From positions 49,963 through 113,962 of the forward strand of contig JADHZB010002064.1 in assembly GCA_015657535.1 (NCBI GenBank): a DNA stretch of 64,000 bases, given 5' to 3'. The position numbers and the translations under genes are program-made. Of the stretch, positions 1 to 12,400 are shown one piece after another; position 1 is the stretch's first letter, and every line of letters begins with the position of its first letter. The DNA comes from Nephromyces sp. MM_2019. Lineage: Eukaryota; Apicomplexa; Aconoidasida; Nephromycida. The notes beneath the pieces are model-generated. The model did not search any database. It saw only the letters and a program-made list of their open reading frames with translations, and had not been told where the DNA came from.

Positions 1-1862
1 CTCAAAAGAAGACATAGATCTCCCCAAAGGATTATTGGATCCACTTACACCAGGATACTTATTGTTTGATCGACTTGTTAAACAAACCAAAATAATCATG
101 GAAAATTATGGTGATCAAAATGCTCACAAGCCTTTATCAGTTGGATTTACATGCTCATTTCCTTGCCTCCAGAAGGTGAATAATATCTTTCGCATTAGAT
201 TGTCTTAACTAAGTTACAAATAATAATTGAAATTGTTTTCAATCTTATTAACAACTTGGCAAATTTATCTCATTTCGAATTATAATGCTGTTTTTATTTT
301 AATACATACACTTTTCAGGGTTTAGCTATCTCTGAATTGATTGAATGGACTAAAGAATTCGAAACTGGCAATCACACCCCTAATTCTCCGGTTGTAGGTC
401 AGGACGTAGGCTCACTTCTTGACCAAGCTTATAAAAGGAACAATGTTCCAGGGAAAGTGACAGCTGTCATTAACGACACGGTAGCTCAATCTCTATCAAT
501 TTTTAAAACTTGACCCATATGAATTTAAAACTTCGAAAATGATTAAATACACAGCAATAAAACCAGAAAACTGTTAACTTCCCCACAAGGTAACTTAACT
601 TTGATTATTTGTCCTAAATAGGTTGGCACACTATTATCCTGCGCTTATCAAAAGCCTGCCTCATATCCCGACTGTATGATAGGATTAATTTTAGGGACAG
701 GATGTAATGCCTGTTATGTGGAGCCTAACTCAACCCCCTACAACTATGAGGGAAAAATTATCAATATTGAATTAGGAAATTTTAATAAGAATTTACCATT
801 AACAGATATTGATTACCAGGTATTTACTAATTTTCAAATAAAAAACCAATTATAAATGAATTGATTAAATTTTTAAGTGACATATTTTTTCACCTATTAT
901 GAATTCTCTACCCAATACTCCTTCAGATAGATTACCACTCTAGCAATACTGGGCACCAATCATTGGAAAAATTAATAAGCGGTTGCTACATGGGAGAAAT
1001 GGTAAGAGTTGCAATCACTCGCATTCTAGAGTCGAAAACACCCGAAAAGGCTTGGTTAGTATTACATATTTCACCATTATATCTTCCAAAACAGATATTT
1101 TAAACAGTTTGTAAATATACAAGGAAATAAGCACATTGAACTCTCAAGAAGTATAATTTATATTCAATTTACACGAAAACTATGATCAATTATCACAACT
1201 CTTGATCTATTAAGCATTCAGATATAATGACTTATATATAAAATTTTGTTTTGCATAGGAATGAAGACTCAATTACATCCTCAGATGTAGCTTCAATAGC
1301 ACTTGATGAAGAACCAAGTTTATTAAGCACTTTGGCAATATTAAAAAAGAACTGGAATGTAGACATGCCTTATGAATATTGCTCAATTATTCACAAAATA
1401 TCTCGGCATATTTTGGGTCGTTCTGCAGCTCTTGCGGCTTGCGCTGTAGCCGCAATTGCAGATCACATTTGGGTAATATCGACTCAAGAGCTGTTATAAT
1501 ATAGTTGAATTATTACTATACATCATAGTTTATTTATTTATTATTATTTTGAACAAAAGTTATACCATACTCAATATATACTGCACTTGTAATTCAATCT
1601 GATATATAATTGAATTTTGCACTCTTATAAACATAATTGAAATACATATTTTCTAAAGGCTTCTACATCAACTCCTTTAACTTGTGGTGTGGATGGTTCG
1701 CTATATATTAAAAATATTTGGTACCAAAAAATAATGAGGAAATACCTCGATGTCTTGATTGAAAACAATGATTCTAAAAATATATTTTTGGCACCAGCTG
1801 ATGATGGATCTGGTAAGGGCGCTGCTTTAATTGCTGCAATAGCTGATATTTATACCCCATAA
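1..1862 (+). CDS. HK: Hexokinase, 3' portion (5' end outside window)
   Basis: Hexokinase phosphorylates glucose to glucose-6-phosphate in the cytosol, the entry step of glycolysis. Visible exons are 2-175, 319-480, 622-819, 927-1054, 1259-1472 and 1659-1862, with matching phases at every junction and stop TAA at 1860-1862. Recognisable family blocks, in order: LSVGFTCSFPCLQ, the catalytic-region VINDT followed by VGTLLSCAY, the glucose-binding LGTGCNACYVEP, IDYHSSNTG followed by EKLISGCYMGEMVR, CGVDGSLY, and the C-terminal nucleotide-binding DDGSGKGAALIAA. About 359 residues are present, so roughly the first fifth to quarter of a normal protein of about 450-490 residues lies upstream of position 1. 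All introns have GT...AG ends and run from 105 to 204 nt. The next gene downstream lies on the opposite strand, so the two are convergent. Confidence 0.95.
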
Positions 1863-2328
1863 ACTTAATTTATTAAAATTAACCATTAAATATGGAATAC
1901 TCCATGAATCATAATTATATAATACATTTCAAATTGATAATAGAAATTTTATTATTCCCACCACAAATACAATGCGATATATGTAATTCAAAGAAAAACT
2001 AAAAGAGAAAAATTTACCAAAATTTATCGCAGATTTCCATATATAAATTAGCAAACTACACAGAAATTTTTAATTCATTTATATAATTTATAATAATTTA
2101 TTCAATTCAATGTCTATTCTCAAAAATTTATTTTGTTTTAAAATGATTTTATCTTATTTTTAAAAATCTATTGGCCTCCTTTATTAGACAATATATATGT
2201 ATTTTTTAATTTTATTATTCTATAATTAAATTTAAATGACTATTAGTTTACCAAAATAATCCAACCAAAGGTCATTTTCATTATCTTATTAACTTAAAAA
2301 AGTTCCAAATAATTTATAAAAAACGGAG
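1863..2328. other. AT-rich convergent intergenic spacer
   Basis: This spacer of about 470 bp lies between the 3' ends of hexokinase (+) and the 679-aa gene (-). It is very AT-rich with T/A runs. I see no open frame, repeat unit or RNA gene; it should contain both 3' UTRs. Confidence 0.6.
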
Positions 2329-4368
2329 CTATGGAGCTCTTTCAAATTCTGTCCATTCATCATTATTTTTATACTTCACTCCGTATTCGATTAAAGCTAC
2401 AAAACACCAATAAGCTCGAGGTTGCATTTCAAATTCTGATTTCCTTTTTCCTTGTTTAAGCGCTGCGTCTATAGCATTTACTGTTCTATCCAAGTCTTCA
2501 TTTTGATTTGAGCTGTTACCTATTTGAAAGCTCAGAATACTTGAGCTTGTTGGTGCAAGGAAAATTCGCTGGTAGAAAAGTCCAAGAGTAAGCCCTATCT
2601 CCATTAGTAGAGGATCATCTACCTGTAATCTTTGTTTGCCTGTTTTCCAAGGATCAGTTTCAATTTTTAACAAATCGTAAGAATCTATTGTATCTTCTTG
2701 GATTAAATTTGTAAGCGTTTTAGCCAAATCAGAAACTTGTATAGATCCAAATGATTGTAAAGAAGGTGAGGAGAAAAATCCGGAAATATTCCTAATTTGT
2801 TCAGTTATTGGAGGAACAGGTGCTAAGTAGGCTGATGACGTCTCCAAATCAACTCCTAGCTTCGAAAGATTTCTGATTTCTTTGTAAGGAGTGTCTGGGG
2901 AGATACATGGCCATAGGCAACTGATTGGTTCAAGTGGGAGAAAATTAGTTGAAAAAATGGCATATGAAAAGTGTGCAAAGAACAATGCAATGGGATGCTT
3001 GTGGGGAGAAAATACCAAAGGAGAAGGGATTTGTGAGCAAGATAGTGAGTTCCTTTGTAGGACAGCATCAATTGTTGAGTGATAGATTCCTATGCATCGT
3101 TTGATTATCTCTAATTGATTTGAAGCATAGGCAGCATGAATAGGGTAAAAAGGGATATTTGCTATAAATTCGGTAGAAGCAGAAGGGCCACTAGGATCGT
3201 CATCGAAATTGGGTATCATATTTGAGGGTAGAGAGCTGTCTAAAATTTGGAGTGGGCCTGTAAAATTTTTATTACGATTGTTAGGATGTAAAACTTCAAA
3301 ATTTTCTGTTTCAGTTGAGGAAGATGAGTTAGATCCTTGCCTTTTTGGCTTATCAGAAAGATCATCAATTGAATGTTTTTGATCCTTTATAGTTGATTCG
3401 TTATTTTCCAAATTGCCTTTAATAGGTGAAGATCTGTTATGTTCAGCTTCGTAACGTTGTAAAATTTCTTTTCTGCTTAGCATGGCAGATAAGCGTGTAG
3501 AAAGGAGTTTTTTAATAAATAAGGAGGCTTTGTTTAGGATTGAAGGTAGATATTGCCCAGATGACCAAGGTGTATGAGCGGATTGAATATTTATGAATTC
3601 AAAGGACCCTTTAACGATATCATCTGAATAATTCTGAGCAAAGAATATTAGTAGTTGCTCTATACCAATAAAATTTTCTTTTTCAAGATCATCTAAATCG
3701 TCTGTATTCATTAAATATTCCCAATGTTTTTGAAATCCTTGAGAATTATCCCTTTCTTGAAGGACACAACACTTGATGAGTTGATGACAAATGTCAATTC
3801 GATAAGGTGGAAGATGAGTACGTGTTAGATAAGTCCAGCATAAGCATGGAAGTAAAGAACAAATAAAGCTCTGAATAAATTGTAAATCTCCAATTGAAAG
3901 TGTGTAATTGGCTTCATCTAAAGAGCTTGTTATTGTGGTGGACTTAACATTATCGCTTGTGCCAAAAATCTTCCACAGATCAATAAGTAATCTGCAAAAT
4001 GAATCCTTTTCGTCGCCAGGTATATAACTCAATATCACGAGCAAAGCTGTGTAAAGTGGAACAGGCCTATCAAGATTTACGTTTTCAGAAGGAAAAGATG
4101 AGGAAAAAATTATCTCAATCAAACTTAAAAGTTTAGAAGGATAGGGAATAAGATCTCTCAATGAATCAATAAAATCATTAAGTAAATTCAATACTAAGCC
4201 ACTCTTTTCGGTAGATTCTATTGGTTCTGAGGCCAATTTCCAGAATAATGACTCAAATAAATCTAAGCAGTTAGAAATATTAGGTGAGTCCGAAATGATA
4301 TTCTTATGATATGTGAAAGGGGGTTGAGGTAGCAAGAAATTTCCTTGCCACCCGGGTTTGTTTTTCAT
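2329..4368 (-). CDS. Conserved-looking 679-aa protein, single exon, function unknown
   Basis: This is one uninterrupted frame of 679 codons from ATG at 4368 to a stop at 2329, unusual in a window where nearly every other gene is split. The product is mostly alternating hydrophobic and polar helix-like segments, as in armadillo/HEAT-type scaffolds. Residues about 310-370 form a hydrophilic, probably disordered linker rich in S, E, K and N. Examples of helical stretches are FICSLLPCLCWTYL and HAAYASNQLEIIKRCIGIY. There is no signal peptide or clear transmembrane span and no catalytic motif that I recognise. A weak resemblance to hyccin/FAM126-type scaffolds of the PI4-kinase complex (helical bundle followed by a disordered tail) crossed my mind, but I cannot support it from motifs. 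It is a real gene by length and codon pattern; its function is unassigned. Confidence 0.72.
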   Translation of the reverse strand: MKNKPGWQGNFLLPQPPFTYHKNIISDSPNISNCLDLFESLFWKLASEPIESTEKSGLVLNLLNDFIDSLRDLIPYPSKLLSLIEIIFSSSFPSENVNLDRPVPLYTALLVILSYIPGDEKDSFCRLLIDLWKIFGTSDNVKSTTITSSLDEANYTLSIGDLQFIQSFICSLLPCLCWTYLTRTHLPPYRIDICHQLIKCCVLQERDNSQGFQKHWEYLMNTDDLDDLEKENFIGIEQLLIFFAQNYSDDIVKGSFEFINIQSAHTPWSSGQYLPSILNKASLFIKKLLSTRLSAMLSRKEILQRYEAEHNRSSPIKGNLENNESTIKDQKHSIDDLSDKPKRQGSNSSSSTETENFEVLHPNNRNKNFTGPLQILDSSLPSNMIPNFDDDPSGPSASTEFIANIPFYPIHAAYASNQLEIIKRCIGIYHSTIDAVLQRNSLSCSQIPSPLVFSPHKHPIALFFAHFSYAIFSTNFLPLEPISCLWPCISPDTPYKEIRNLSKLGVDLETSSAYLAPVPPITEQIRNISGFFSSPSLQSFGSIQVSDLAKTLTNLIQEDTIDSYDLLKIETDPWKTGKQRLQVDDPLLMEIGLTLGLFYQRIFLAPTSSSILSFQIGNSSNQNEDLDRTVNAIDAALKQGKRKSEFEMQPRAYWCFVALIEYGVKYKNNDEWTEFERAP

Positions 4369-4641
4369 TTTGAAAAAGTTTTATTTTAAAGATATAGGGA
4401 TGCTGATTTAGGTGCATTTAAAGCGAGTATATTATTTAGGTGAGTTCATCATGCTTCTTAAACCTGATATAAGATATTGTCGGTTTTTTGTTTTGAAGTA
4501 GCTTATTAAGTTTAATATAGTTTTGTAATATACCATTAGTACAAGCTTTCCTTTCTTGCATAAAATCGTAAATCGTTTTATATTCCGAATTGCTCTATTC
4601 TTTGATACCTTAATTTAAAATCAGAGAGAAAGAGGTAATAG

Positions 4642-4872
4642 ATGAAAATTTATTTCAGGATTTTTATTAATTACCTTATTTTGTTGCGTTTGTTACGTAG
4701 ATACCAAAGGCATAGAGATGAAAATGAAAGAACAAAAAAGACAAGTATAAGGAAAGATAGAAAGGTGATAGGCGAGTCTGAAGTCTCAACTGAAACCTCT
4801 TTTACCTCATCTGAAAAAAATAGGAAAGATTTAGTTGTTAAATGGTCAAATAAATTGAAAAGTTCCATTTAG
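4642..4872 (+). CDS. Possible 76-aa basic protein with an N-terminal hydrophobic segment
   Basis: The open frame starts at ATG 4642 and encodes a short hydrophobic start (IYFRIFINYLILLRLL) followed by a strongly charged K/E/R/S-rich tail. The opposite strand is also open over almost the same bases, so the coding strand is uncertain and the frame could be chance. It lies about 270 bp upstream of the start of the divergent 679-aa gene. No family is recognised. The composition of the tail fits a coding sequence on this strand better than the hydrophobic reverse reading. Confidence 0.3.
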   Translation: MKIYFRIFINYLILLRLLRRYQRHRDENERTKKTSIRKDRKVIGESEVSTETSFTSSEKNRKDLVVKWSNKLKSSI

Positions 4873-6143
4873 ATGTAGCTATGAGTTTGATGTTCTGGGA
4901 ATTTATAATGCTTATTGTATACTTACCCTTGCATAAGATTGAACCGAATTTCAGTGAAGTAAAAAAAATTAGTGCCCAATGTAAAGTGTGGTTTGATAAT
5001 TTTGATTTCATAATTTTCTCCTAAGTCAAATTAATAATTTCTGTAATTAAAAATTTGCTCGAGTCGCCAGATGTTTTATTGATCTTTATCTTAGCATAGT
5101 ATGGTAAGGCTAGTGTTATGCACATGCAAGATCAATTTAGTACTCTTTTTTATGTCAGGAAAATAATTGCTAAGAAAGTCATTTAAATTGATGGACCGAA
5201 AACTTAATTTACACAATAAAGTGTGTTTATTCTTTATAACTGTGAGGTTATTTATCGCCTGTAGGAATTATCAATAAGGGATAATTGCAGTTATGGATCT
5301 ATTAGGGCAAGAAAAAAATTAAGAAACTACGTGACTAGAAAGTTTCTATAATTACACAGCAGCCCGGAAAACTAATAAGCTAGTGTTTTCATGTAGTTGG
5401 ATTGCTCTATGGCAAGGGATGCTTTAATGACCTCAATTATAAGAAGTTTATAATGCATCACAGGTCAAATCACCTTGAAATGTAGATGGTCGTAGAGAGT
5501 TCAAATTTCTTTGAATCTATATAATTCGAGTTCTTTAAAAATAAGATGGCTAAAGACTGAAGCGCATTATAAACTAAATTGGATTAATTTAGTATTTGTT
5601 ACTTTCAAAGGTGATTATTTGATTATTACTAATGATATTAGTGTTTAATTTCAGTTTCACAGATGGCATACTTATTAATAAAAATGAATCTTATTATGAA
5701 TATATAATTAACTAGTATGAGATTACACAAAATAAGCCAGAAAATCAGTTCTTCAGAAATTTCTTTTCACTTGTTTTACAAGTAATAAGACACTTGTTTG
5801 AAATAAGTTTATTTGAGTGTACAAATTTATATATATATGACGAAAATGTTGAATTGTAGAAATTGTGTCATTAATTTAAATTAAAAATAATGTATGTTAT
5901 AACTTTTATTAAAGTTATAAATGACTATAAATACATATAATCTAATGGCAAATTTGACTCTCCGGCTGCAAATGTTGTGATAGTAAACAGTTTTAACTTC
6001 ATAGTTATATGAAGAATTGAAAATTTTATTTATAATATTTAACTTCCACATGTTTTTGGCTAAAATTCAGGAGTGTGCTTTGATAAAACATAAATTTCAA
6101 GTTTTAGTATGCTGGATAGTTGAAATTTTAAATAAGGGGAAAT
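4873..6143. other. AT-rich intergenic region, no gene seen
   Basis: About 1.27 kb with no long open frame and no exon-like island bounded by splice sites. One segment near 5400-5520 was checked as a possible tRNA because of a T-loop-like GAGTTCAAATT, but no cloverleaf could be built. Confidence 0.55.
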
Positions 6144-6783
6144 TTACTTTTTTCCTCTTTTCTTTCGATTCTTTGAGACTTTTGCAGATGCAACATCTTG
6201 CTGTTTTTGGACCTCACTTTGTGCCTTGGATTTTATGTCATCATATAACTCGCCCATTTTTATCATAAGTATTTTTTCTGAGTAACCAACAATAGATAGC
6301 AAATGATACTCGCTAGAAAAAGAGGAGAGTGTATCCAATTAATATTTTTATTGCAATTACACTAATAAGGGTCATAAATACATTAAAAACAAGGGGATAT
6401 TTCTTACTAGAACTAATATCAGGGTTGACGAGTTCACCAGAGGTTGTTTTAAGCTGTACTCTTAATCTTCCTTTAATCATCCAGTCCCGGGAATAAGCTT
6501 TATTCTGTTCAAATTTAAATTATAAGCTTTGATAAAAGTAAAATGGTGTGTTGGCATGAATTTTTACCTCTTCTATACAGCATGGTAGATTTAAGTGTTC
6601 ACAAATAGCTCTCATATCCTCTAAGCAGGGATTCTTAACAGATTTTTGTAGCTGTGTTCTCCTGCCTTGAACAGTGGTTTTCTCAGCATTTATATAATTT
6701 GGATAAATAATATTCCATTTATTCATGTTAGTAGAAGATGGTTGAATACTATCTAAATTTTCTTCACCTATATCAGAATTCAT
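6144..6783 (-). CDS. SRP19: Signal recognition particle 19 kDa protein (SRP19)
   Basis: SRP19 binds SRP RNA and helps assemble SRP54 onto the particle that targets nascent secretory proteins to the ER. Three exons join in frame: 6783-6568, 6504-6408 and 6277-6144, giving 148 residues, close to the roughly 144 of human SRP19. Family signatures are WNIIYPNYINAEKTTVQGRR (family pattern W-IYP-Y-N--KT---GRR), the helix with VKNPCLEDMRAICEHL, then AYSRDWMIKGRLRVQLK and the late helix KKILMIKMGELYDDIK. The C-terminus ends in a basic KNRKKRGKK tail, typical of SRP19. Introns are 63 and 130 nt with GTAAAA and GTAAGA donors. The first acceptor (TTGAACAG) and the phase-1 second junction were chosen because they restore the conserved order. 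Confidence 0.93.
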
Positions 6784-7507
6784 TTTCTCGTAATGGATTT
6801 TATATAATTGAAATGCAAACAGTTAAGTAATTTGAATGAATAATTTCAAAACACTTGTGAAATAATTATTATAATAAAATAATAATAATTAGATCGAGAA
6901 GATTCAGTGTATTAAAACTCAAAATGGTAGTTTTGTAGAAATATATGAGTAGTTTTTTAAATCCTGAATTATCTGATTTGAAACACTTTTGCTATGAATT
7001 GATAATTTTTCTAACAACACTTATTTGAAATACAACCTAAACAGACTGTTGAAAATTGAAATGGAGCACAAACAATATCGATATTTTTATCCTCACGACA
7101 TTCATTGATCAGGAAAACATAAGACAACTCCACTATCAATTTCTTTCACGCCTACACTATTTAAATCAAATTTTCAAAAATCTCTATAAAAAATTTATAT
7201 CTCTTGAATTATACTCAATCTTGGAATATATTTTAGCTCCCAAATATACATCACATATTAAGCTAATTCTGCATGAACATTGTCAACTTCACCTAGAGTA
7301 GATGTAAGGTGATATTCAAACGAAACTTAGGCTTATATTGTTATACAAAATTTATAGAAATGTATGCATTAGATATAAAAGAGAATTTATCAGCAAACTA
7401 TACTCTTTTCTCCTCACTTATAAGCCAATTTAACATTAAAATGAAGAAGAAAGCTTTATAATAGCTATTATAACGATATAGATTTGAAACCTTAACATAT
7501 CTTAAGC
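6784..7507. other. Divergent upstream region with one unsupported ORF
   Basis: This region separates the starts of SRP19 (-) and the 195-aa gene (+), so it should hold both promoters. An 81-codon frame at 7056-7301 (+) has ordinary amino-acid composition but no recognisable family, no clean upstream signal and no in-phase splice partner. It may be an exon of an unrecognised small gene or chance. Confidence 0.4.
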
Positions 7508-8654
7508 ATGTCATTGATTGGAAATATCAACACATACACACTTATGCTTCACGGCAATTTCTATCCTTATGGGATATTGAGAAACCTCAATGTACAGAAA
7601 CATTACATTCACACCAATTTCAGTAGCAATTGGTCACCACTTCAAATAAGACGGAGAAGATGGTTCCATGTACAATACCCACCCCTCACAAGCCAAAGAT
7701 CTGCAATCTTGAAGGTAGATTATCGAGCTATTTATGACAAAACAATAAATTAAACCAATTGAGATATCCCTAGAATTAGATTACAAGCCCAATCTTATTT
7801 TTTAATTAACCTTATAATTGCTCTCAACTATACAATAAATGTCATGAATTCTTCAATTTTTATTCAAATCTAAAATCATTTGGCTACCCTTAAAATCACT
7901 TTTACTACATAAATCTCTTGATTACTTTCATAAACGCTTTTTAACATTTAATAGATAATAACTAATTAATTAACTTTATTGTTTTCAGCTTCACAAAAAT
8001 TATTCCAAGCTTTTTTTTATATGTAATGGCTGGTCTTCTCACCTAAACACCAACAATCTTGAGGAAAAACACATGAAAAGATTGAGAATTTTGAGACAGA
8101 AAACTATCCCGATAGACGATAGAAAAATAAAAAAAAAGTTTGTTCAGGGTTTGTTACTGCAAGGTTACATAATAAAATTTGCAACACTGCAACTAATTAT
8201 TTTTTATTCCATTTCAGATGGTTTATATAAAGTCAACACTCCTTGTTTGGTATTTGCTAAAACTCAATCCCATCAGTAAGCTGCTTTTCTTTTATTCCTA
8301 ATTTATCAATCATTAACCCCTTGCAATTTCATCTCTTATTCAAAAATCCACAAGGCTAATTGAAACTCTCAGCCTTAAAGAAGTAAATGAACTGGAAAAC
8401 TTGGCACCAATTATCAAATCCGCTTTTCTAGGTGAGCTGAACTTATTCAATACATATTCTTATCCTTGAAACAGGCCTAATCATTAGTTATGCGATTTCC
8501 CGATTTTACTTTCATAATAATTCATTACACCTATTCTTTCAAATAAGGATTTAATGACATACATATTCTTCACTTTCTTATAGAATTGGAATCTCGAGTA
8601 AAAGACGATGAAAAAAATGACTTACGAGCTAATCATAAACCTCTAACAATATGA
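7508..8654 (+). CDS. 195-aa probable mitochondrial protein, five exons, family unknown
   Basis: Exons 7508-7714, 7989-8163, 8218-8275, 8355-8431 and 8584-8654 join with consistent phases (0,1,2,1) into 196 codons including TGA at 8652. The first 70 residues contain many R, K, H, N, S and T and almost no acidic residues, with an IRRRRWFH patch, which fits a mitochondrial targeting sequence. The middle is lysine-rich (LRQKTIPIDDRKIKKKF). The C-terminal part has an amphipathic helix, LIETLSLKEVNELENLAPII, that superficially recalls the N-terminal helices of L7/L12, but the L12 C-terminal domain is absent. A lineage-specific mitoribosomal protein is a reasonable guess, given that uL29m and an RbfA homologue occur elsewhere in the window. 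No firm function can be given. Confidence 0.68.
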
Positions 8655-9443
8655 TTAAAATTTGTATATTAGCTCAAATTTAGGATTACTATTAGCTTTC
8701 AAGTCATCTTTATTATTAACCTGCTTCAATTTTTGAGTTTTGGTTTTTATAGATGCAACAATATATAATATTAACTTATTCTAACATTAATATAAATGTA
8801 ATAACATGTGTGCTTGTGGGCTATAGTATGTATACATTCTTTATCATTTTGATGTTTAGTTGAATCTCTTTACTTAGAAGCACAAATATATATTTTGAAG
8901 CGAGTCTGTGCGACATATACACAATCCTTAAAAACAAATCTATTTAGAAAATACCAAATATCCCGATAAATAATAAGTTATCTAAAGAAAAACAATAAAT
9001 AAATAATTTTGAGAGATGAATAGAATTAATTAGATGAAACGGCTTTCAAATCATAGCTAACCATATATTTATAGACCAATCCAACCTATTTTTGATATTT
9101 GGAAAAATCTCGGCCTATAAGATTTAACAATTGATTGCAAACATACTATGCTATGAATATGTACATAAATAACTCTTAACTTTTAAATTCTACATTCATC
9201 TATAAGTAACCTTTGTTTGAAAAATTATACATTGAAATTCATCAAATAACACCCATCTTGGCAAAATGAATTTCACTCATTTCATCCAATGAGTGAATAA
9301 TGGCTTAGAAACTGAGTAAATATATGCCATCTCACCCTTAGATTTTATTACACGTCACTACTCTTGAAATTTTTAGCCATAGAAAGTAGCAACCATTAAA
9401 GCATCCTAAGGAATGGGTAACACATACACATTTCGTTTGTTCT
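8655..9443. other. AT-rich intergenic region between two + strand genes
   Basis: About 790 bp, very AT-rich, with no open frame of note. It should hold the terminator of the 195-aa gene and the promoter of the Nup133-like gene. If that nucleoporin has more N-terminal exons, this is where they would have to be; I found none. Confidence 0.5.
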
Positions 9444-12400
9444 ATGTCTTCGAGCTATTTTGAAACCATATGTAAGATGTTAAATGTTCATCCTATTTCT
9501 ATATATACCAGATTTACGTGATGACTCCTCAATGATTGAGGACTTAAGAGACTCCCTCGAAAAGAGTTTCACCTATTGGAAATACAACTACAAGGATGCC
9601 CTCAAGGCTAATATAAGTACAGTCAAAGCGACACTTAAGAAGTTAAACAGGTACATTTCTTCTACAAAAAATGGCAAAGCTAAATAAATATTAAAACTAA
9701 TGACTAACAAACTTATCTTGGAGTGTGAATATTGTTTATAATCGGCTATGAACCATAACAGACACCTCATGTTTTATAAACGACCGAGTGTGTATATCGT
9801 TCACCTTTATATATAAACAACCGAATATTCTTGTGGTTTACCTTTCTATATAGTTCATTGTATGTGTGATCAAATCTGCTTTTAGTTTACCTTTTTTTAA
9901 ACTCCTTATGGTGACCAAAACACTTATTAACGATCGAATATATATATGAATTGCTCACTCTTGAACAGTTCATTGCGTGGATAGTCAATTATCTACTTAA
10001 CTTACTTTATTTTTACTTACCTCATTTTGCTTACCTTAGCCAAAAGGATGACGCAACTCAGAGCTTAATTCAAAATCGCTTTTCCACTATTGTTTCCGAA
10101 ATTTGCCATAACATTGTTGATCAAGCTGCTTCAAACCTTAGTGAAGAATCTATTGACAAAGTAATGAAATATTTTCTCACTAAGCCCATTAGCTTTTAAA
10201 GAAAAATGAGATCCTCCCTGAAATACATAATTTCGCATATAAATAATTTTTATAGAATTTTCTAAGTTTTATGCTCTATTATATGAAATCATGTATATCA
10301 ATTTAGCCTCGCCACAGCTTAGAATCTAAGAGAATCTCTTTGCTTAAGTTTATCGAATTCCTAGAGGAAAATCAACTCTTTTCATATCTAAATCTTACTG
10401 AAAGGTATGAGAATAAGAAATTTCTTGAAATATATTACTTATCATATGATTTTAAAACATTTGTGAGTTACATATCAGACAAAACTCCTGCAGAGATTAT
10501 TTACTATGCACTTTCACATACCATACAATTATGATCCTATTCAAAATCAATTTATTTATATTATATATATTATTCAGTACACACACACTGTATTTAATAG
10601 AAACTAATGATTATCCATACAGCTATTTCTTATTATACCCTATTTTTATGAATTTGAGGGCTTTATTTATTGGACTACATTTTGGAACACATTTTATATT
10701 TTTCACAGATCACACTACTGTAGTTTATTCGAAAGGATAGCTGGTTTACAAAGCATACGTCAATTTCAAATTCTTAATTCTGCTAATATCGATGGAGTTA
10801 TAAAGAATTTAGTAGAATCATACACTGAGAAGCCTTATCCAGAACCAACACTTGAAAAAGAAGATAACTTTGACATAACCTTTTACTCTTATGTCACATT
10901 TAGCCCTATTATTATAACCTGCTTAGTGGAGCACATCTTATCCCTAGTAATATATAAAATTGAAATTAGAGATAGAAGCTTTTTTAATTTGGCATCTTTT
11001 TTGCACATTAACTTTAGTTTTGATTTGAATTATTTTTGGCACACAATTTTAGATTACGCTCGGATTATTTTGAAATGTTGAGGCCACAACATCACTAATT
11101 ACACACATATTTACACAATCATATTATGACCTACACCATCATAATTTTGCATTTGTTTACTCAAGCTTTCATATATAAACATTGACGCTTGCGCATTTAT
11201 GCTAGTACACTAAGTTACACACTACTATTTATAACCACACATTAATACACTTTTGAGCGTTCATACTCCCAAGTCAATCTTTTTTATCTAAGCATGTATT
11301 TTATCAACAATTACTGCCGTTTTACACATGAATTTCACCATATGCTGTATATTTATTCTTCAGGGCAAAACCATTAAAGGCTCAAACTCGCTTTCGGCAA
11401 ATTTTATTGAAATTGTACAGTGTGGTAAAGTAATCTTAAGTTATATTACTTCTATTATCAATACATCTGACATTTACTACGAAGTAAGAAACTAAACATT
11501 TCAACTACAAACTTTATAATACACCTAATTTTAAGTACTTATCATGACTTATTGCTCACTACAAGCTTTTCATTGTAGATTTGAATATCGAAATAGTATT
11601 TTTGTATTCATATTTTTACACAATCATCACATTATATCTATATACCTTTGTCTATTTTTTTATAGCGCCTCAAAATTTATGAAAATCAAACTTTAGAATC
11701 ACAGAATACTTTTAAATATTTGCCAGTCGACCCACCACCCATTAACACTTCTCTAGACTGGTTAATTGGACAAGAATTTTCCGGTAAATTGATATCACTT
11801 CACATAATTCTTGTTTGATTAAATAAATTTAAACAAATATATAAGCTACCATTCCCTTATTTACACCAACATATACATAGGCAAATATATTCACAAAATC
11901 ACCCTTTCTCTATGGACAAGTTCAAACATTTTAATAATAAGATGTTAATCTATTTATATAATAAATTTCATTTTTCATACTAGGTGCCGCCATCCTGCCA
12001 TCACTACAATTATTAGTTGAAAGCCTGTGTGATTTATTTGTCTCAAATACAAAGAATTTACTTCAATATAGCCATGAAACCAATTCATCAGACACACCTA
12101 TAAGAGAGGTATATGCGTATGCGTGTGCTTCTTAGATTAAAGTGTCCTTAATATAATTTTCATTAGACAATTTTCCTTGATTACACGACATAATAATTTA
12201 ATATCAAGCTATTTAGATTGTTCACTCAATCTATAACGTCGAATAATGCACATTTACTTCAGTTTCAACTTTTATAAATTAAAATTAAAACATTCTTTTA
12301 ATTATTCAAAGGAGACCGATATAATTGATGTATTCATTTAAGATATTACACTATACTTATTACATATATGCCAAAATATTCTATACAAACCTTTATTGAA

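Noticed and set aside
5390..5525. Possible tRNA with a T-loop-like GAGTTCAAATT
   Set aside because: No acceptor stem, D-arm or anticodon stem could be paired around it.
10531..11081. Longer coding reading of the nucleoporin exon through to TGA near 11081
   Set aside because: A donor at 10947 (GTAATA) joins in phase to the exon at 11364, whose sequence continues the helical protein; the read-through tail is AT-driven.
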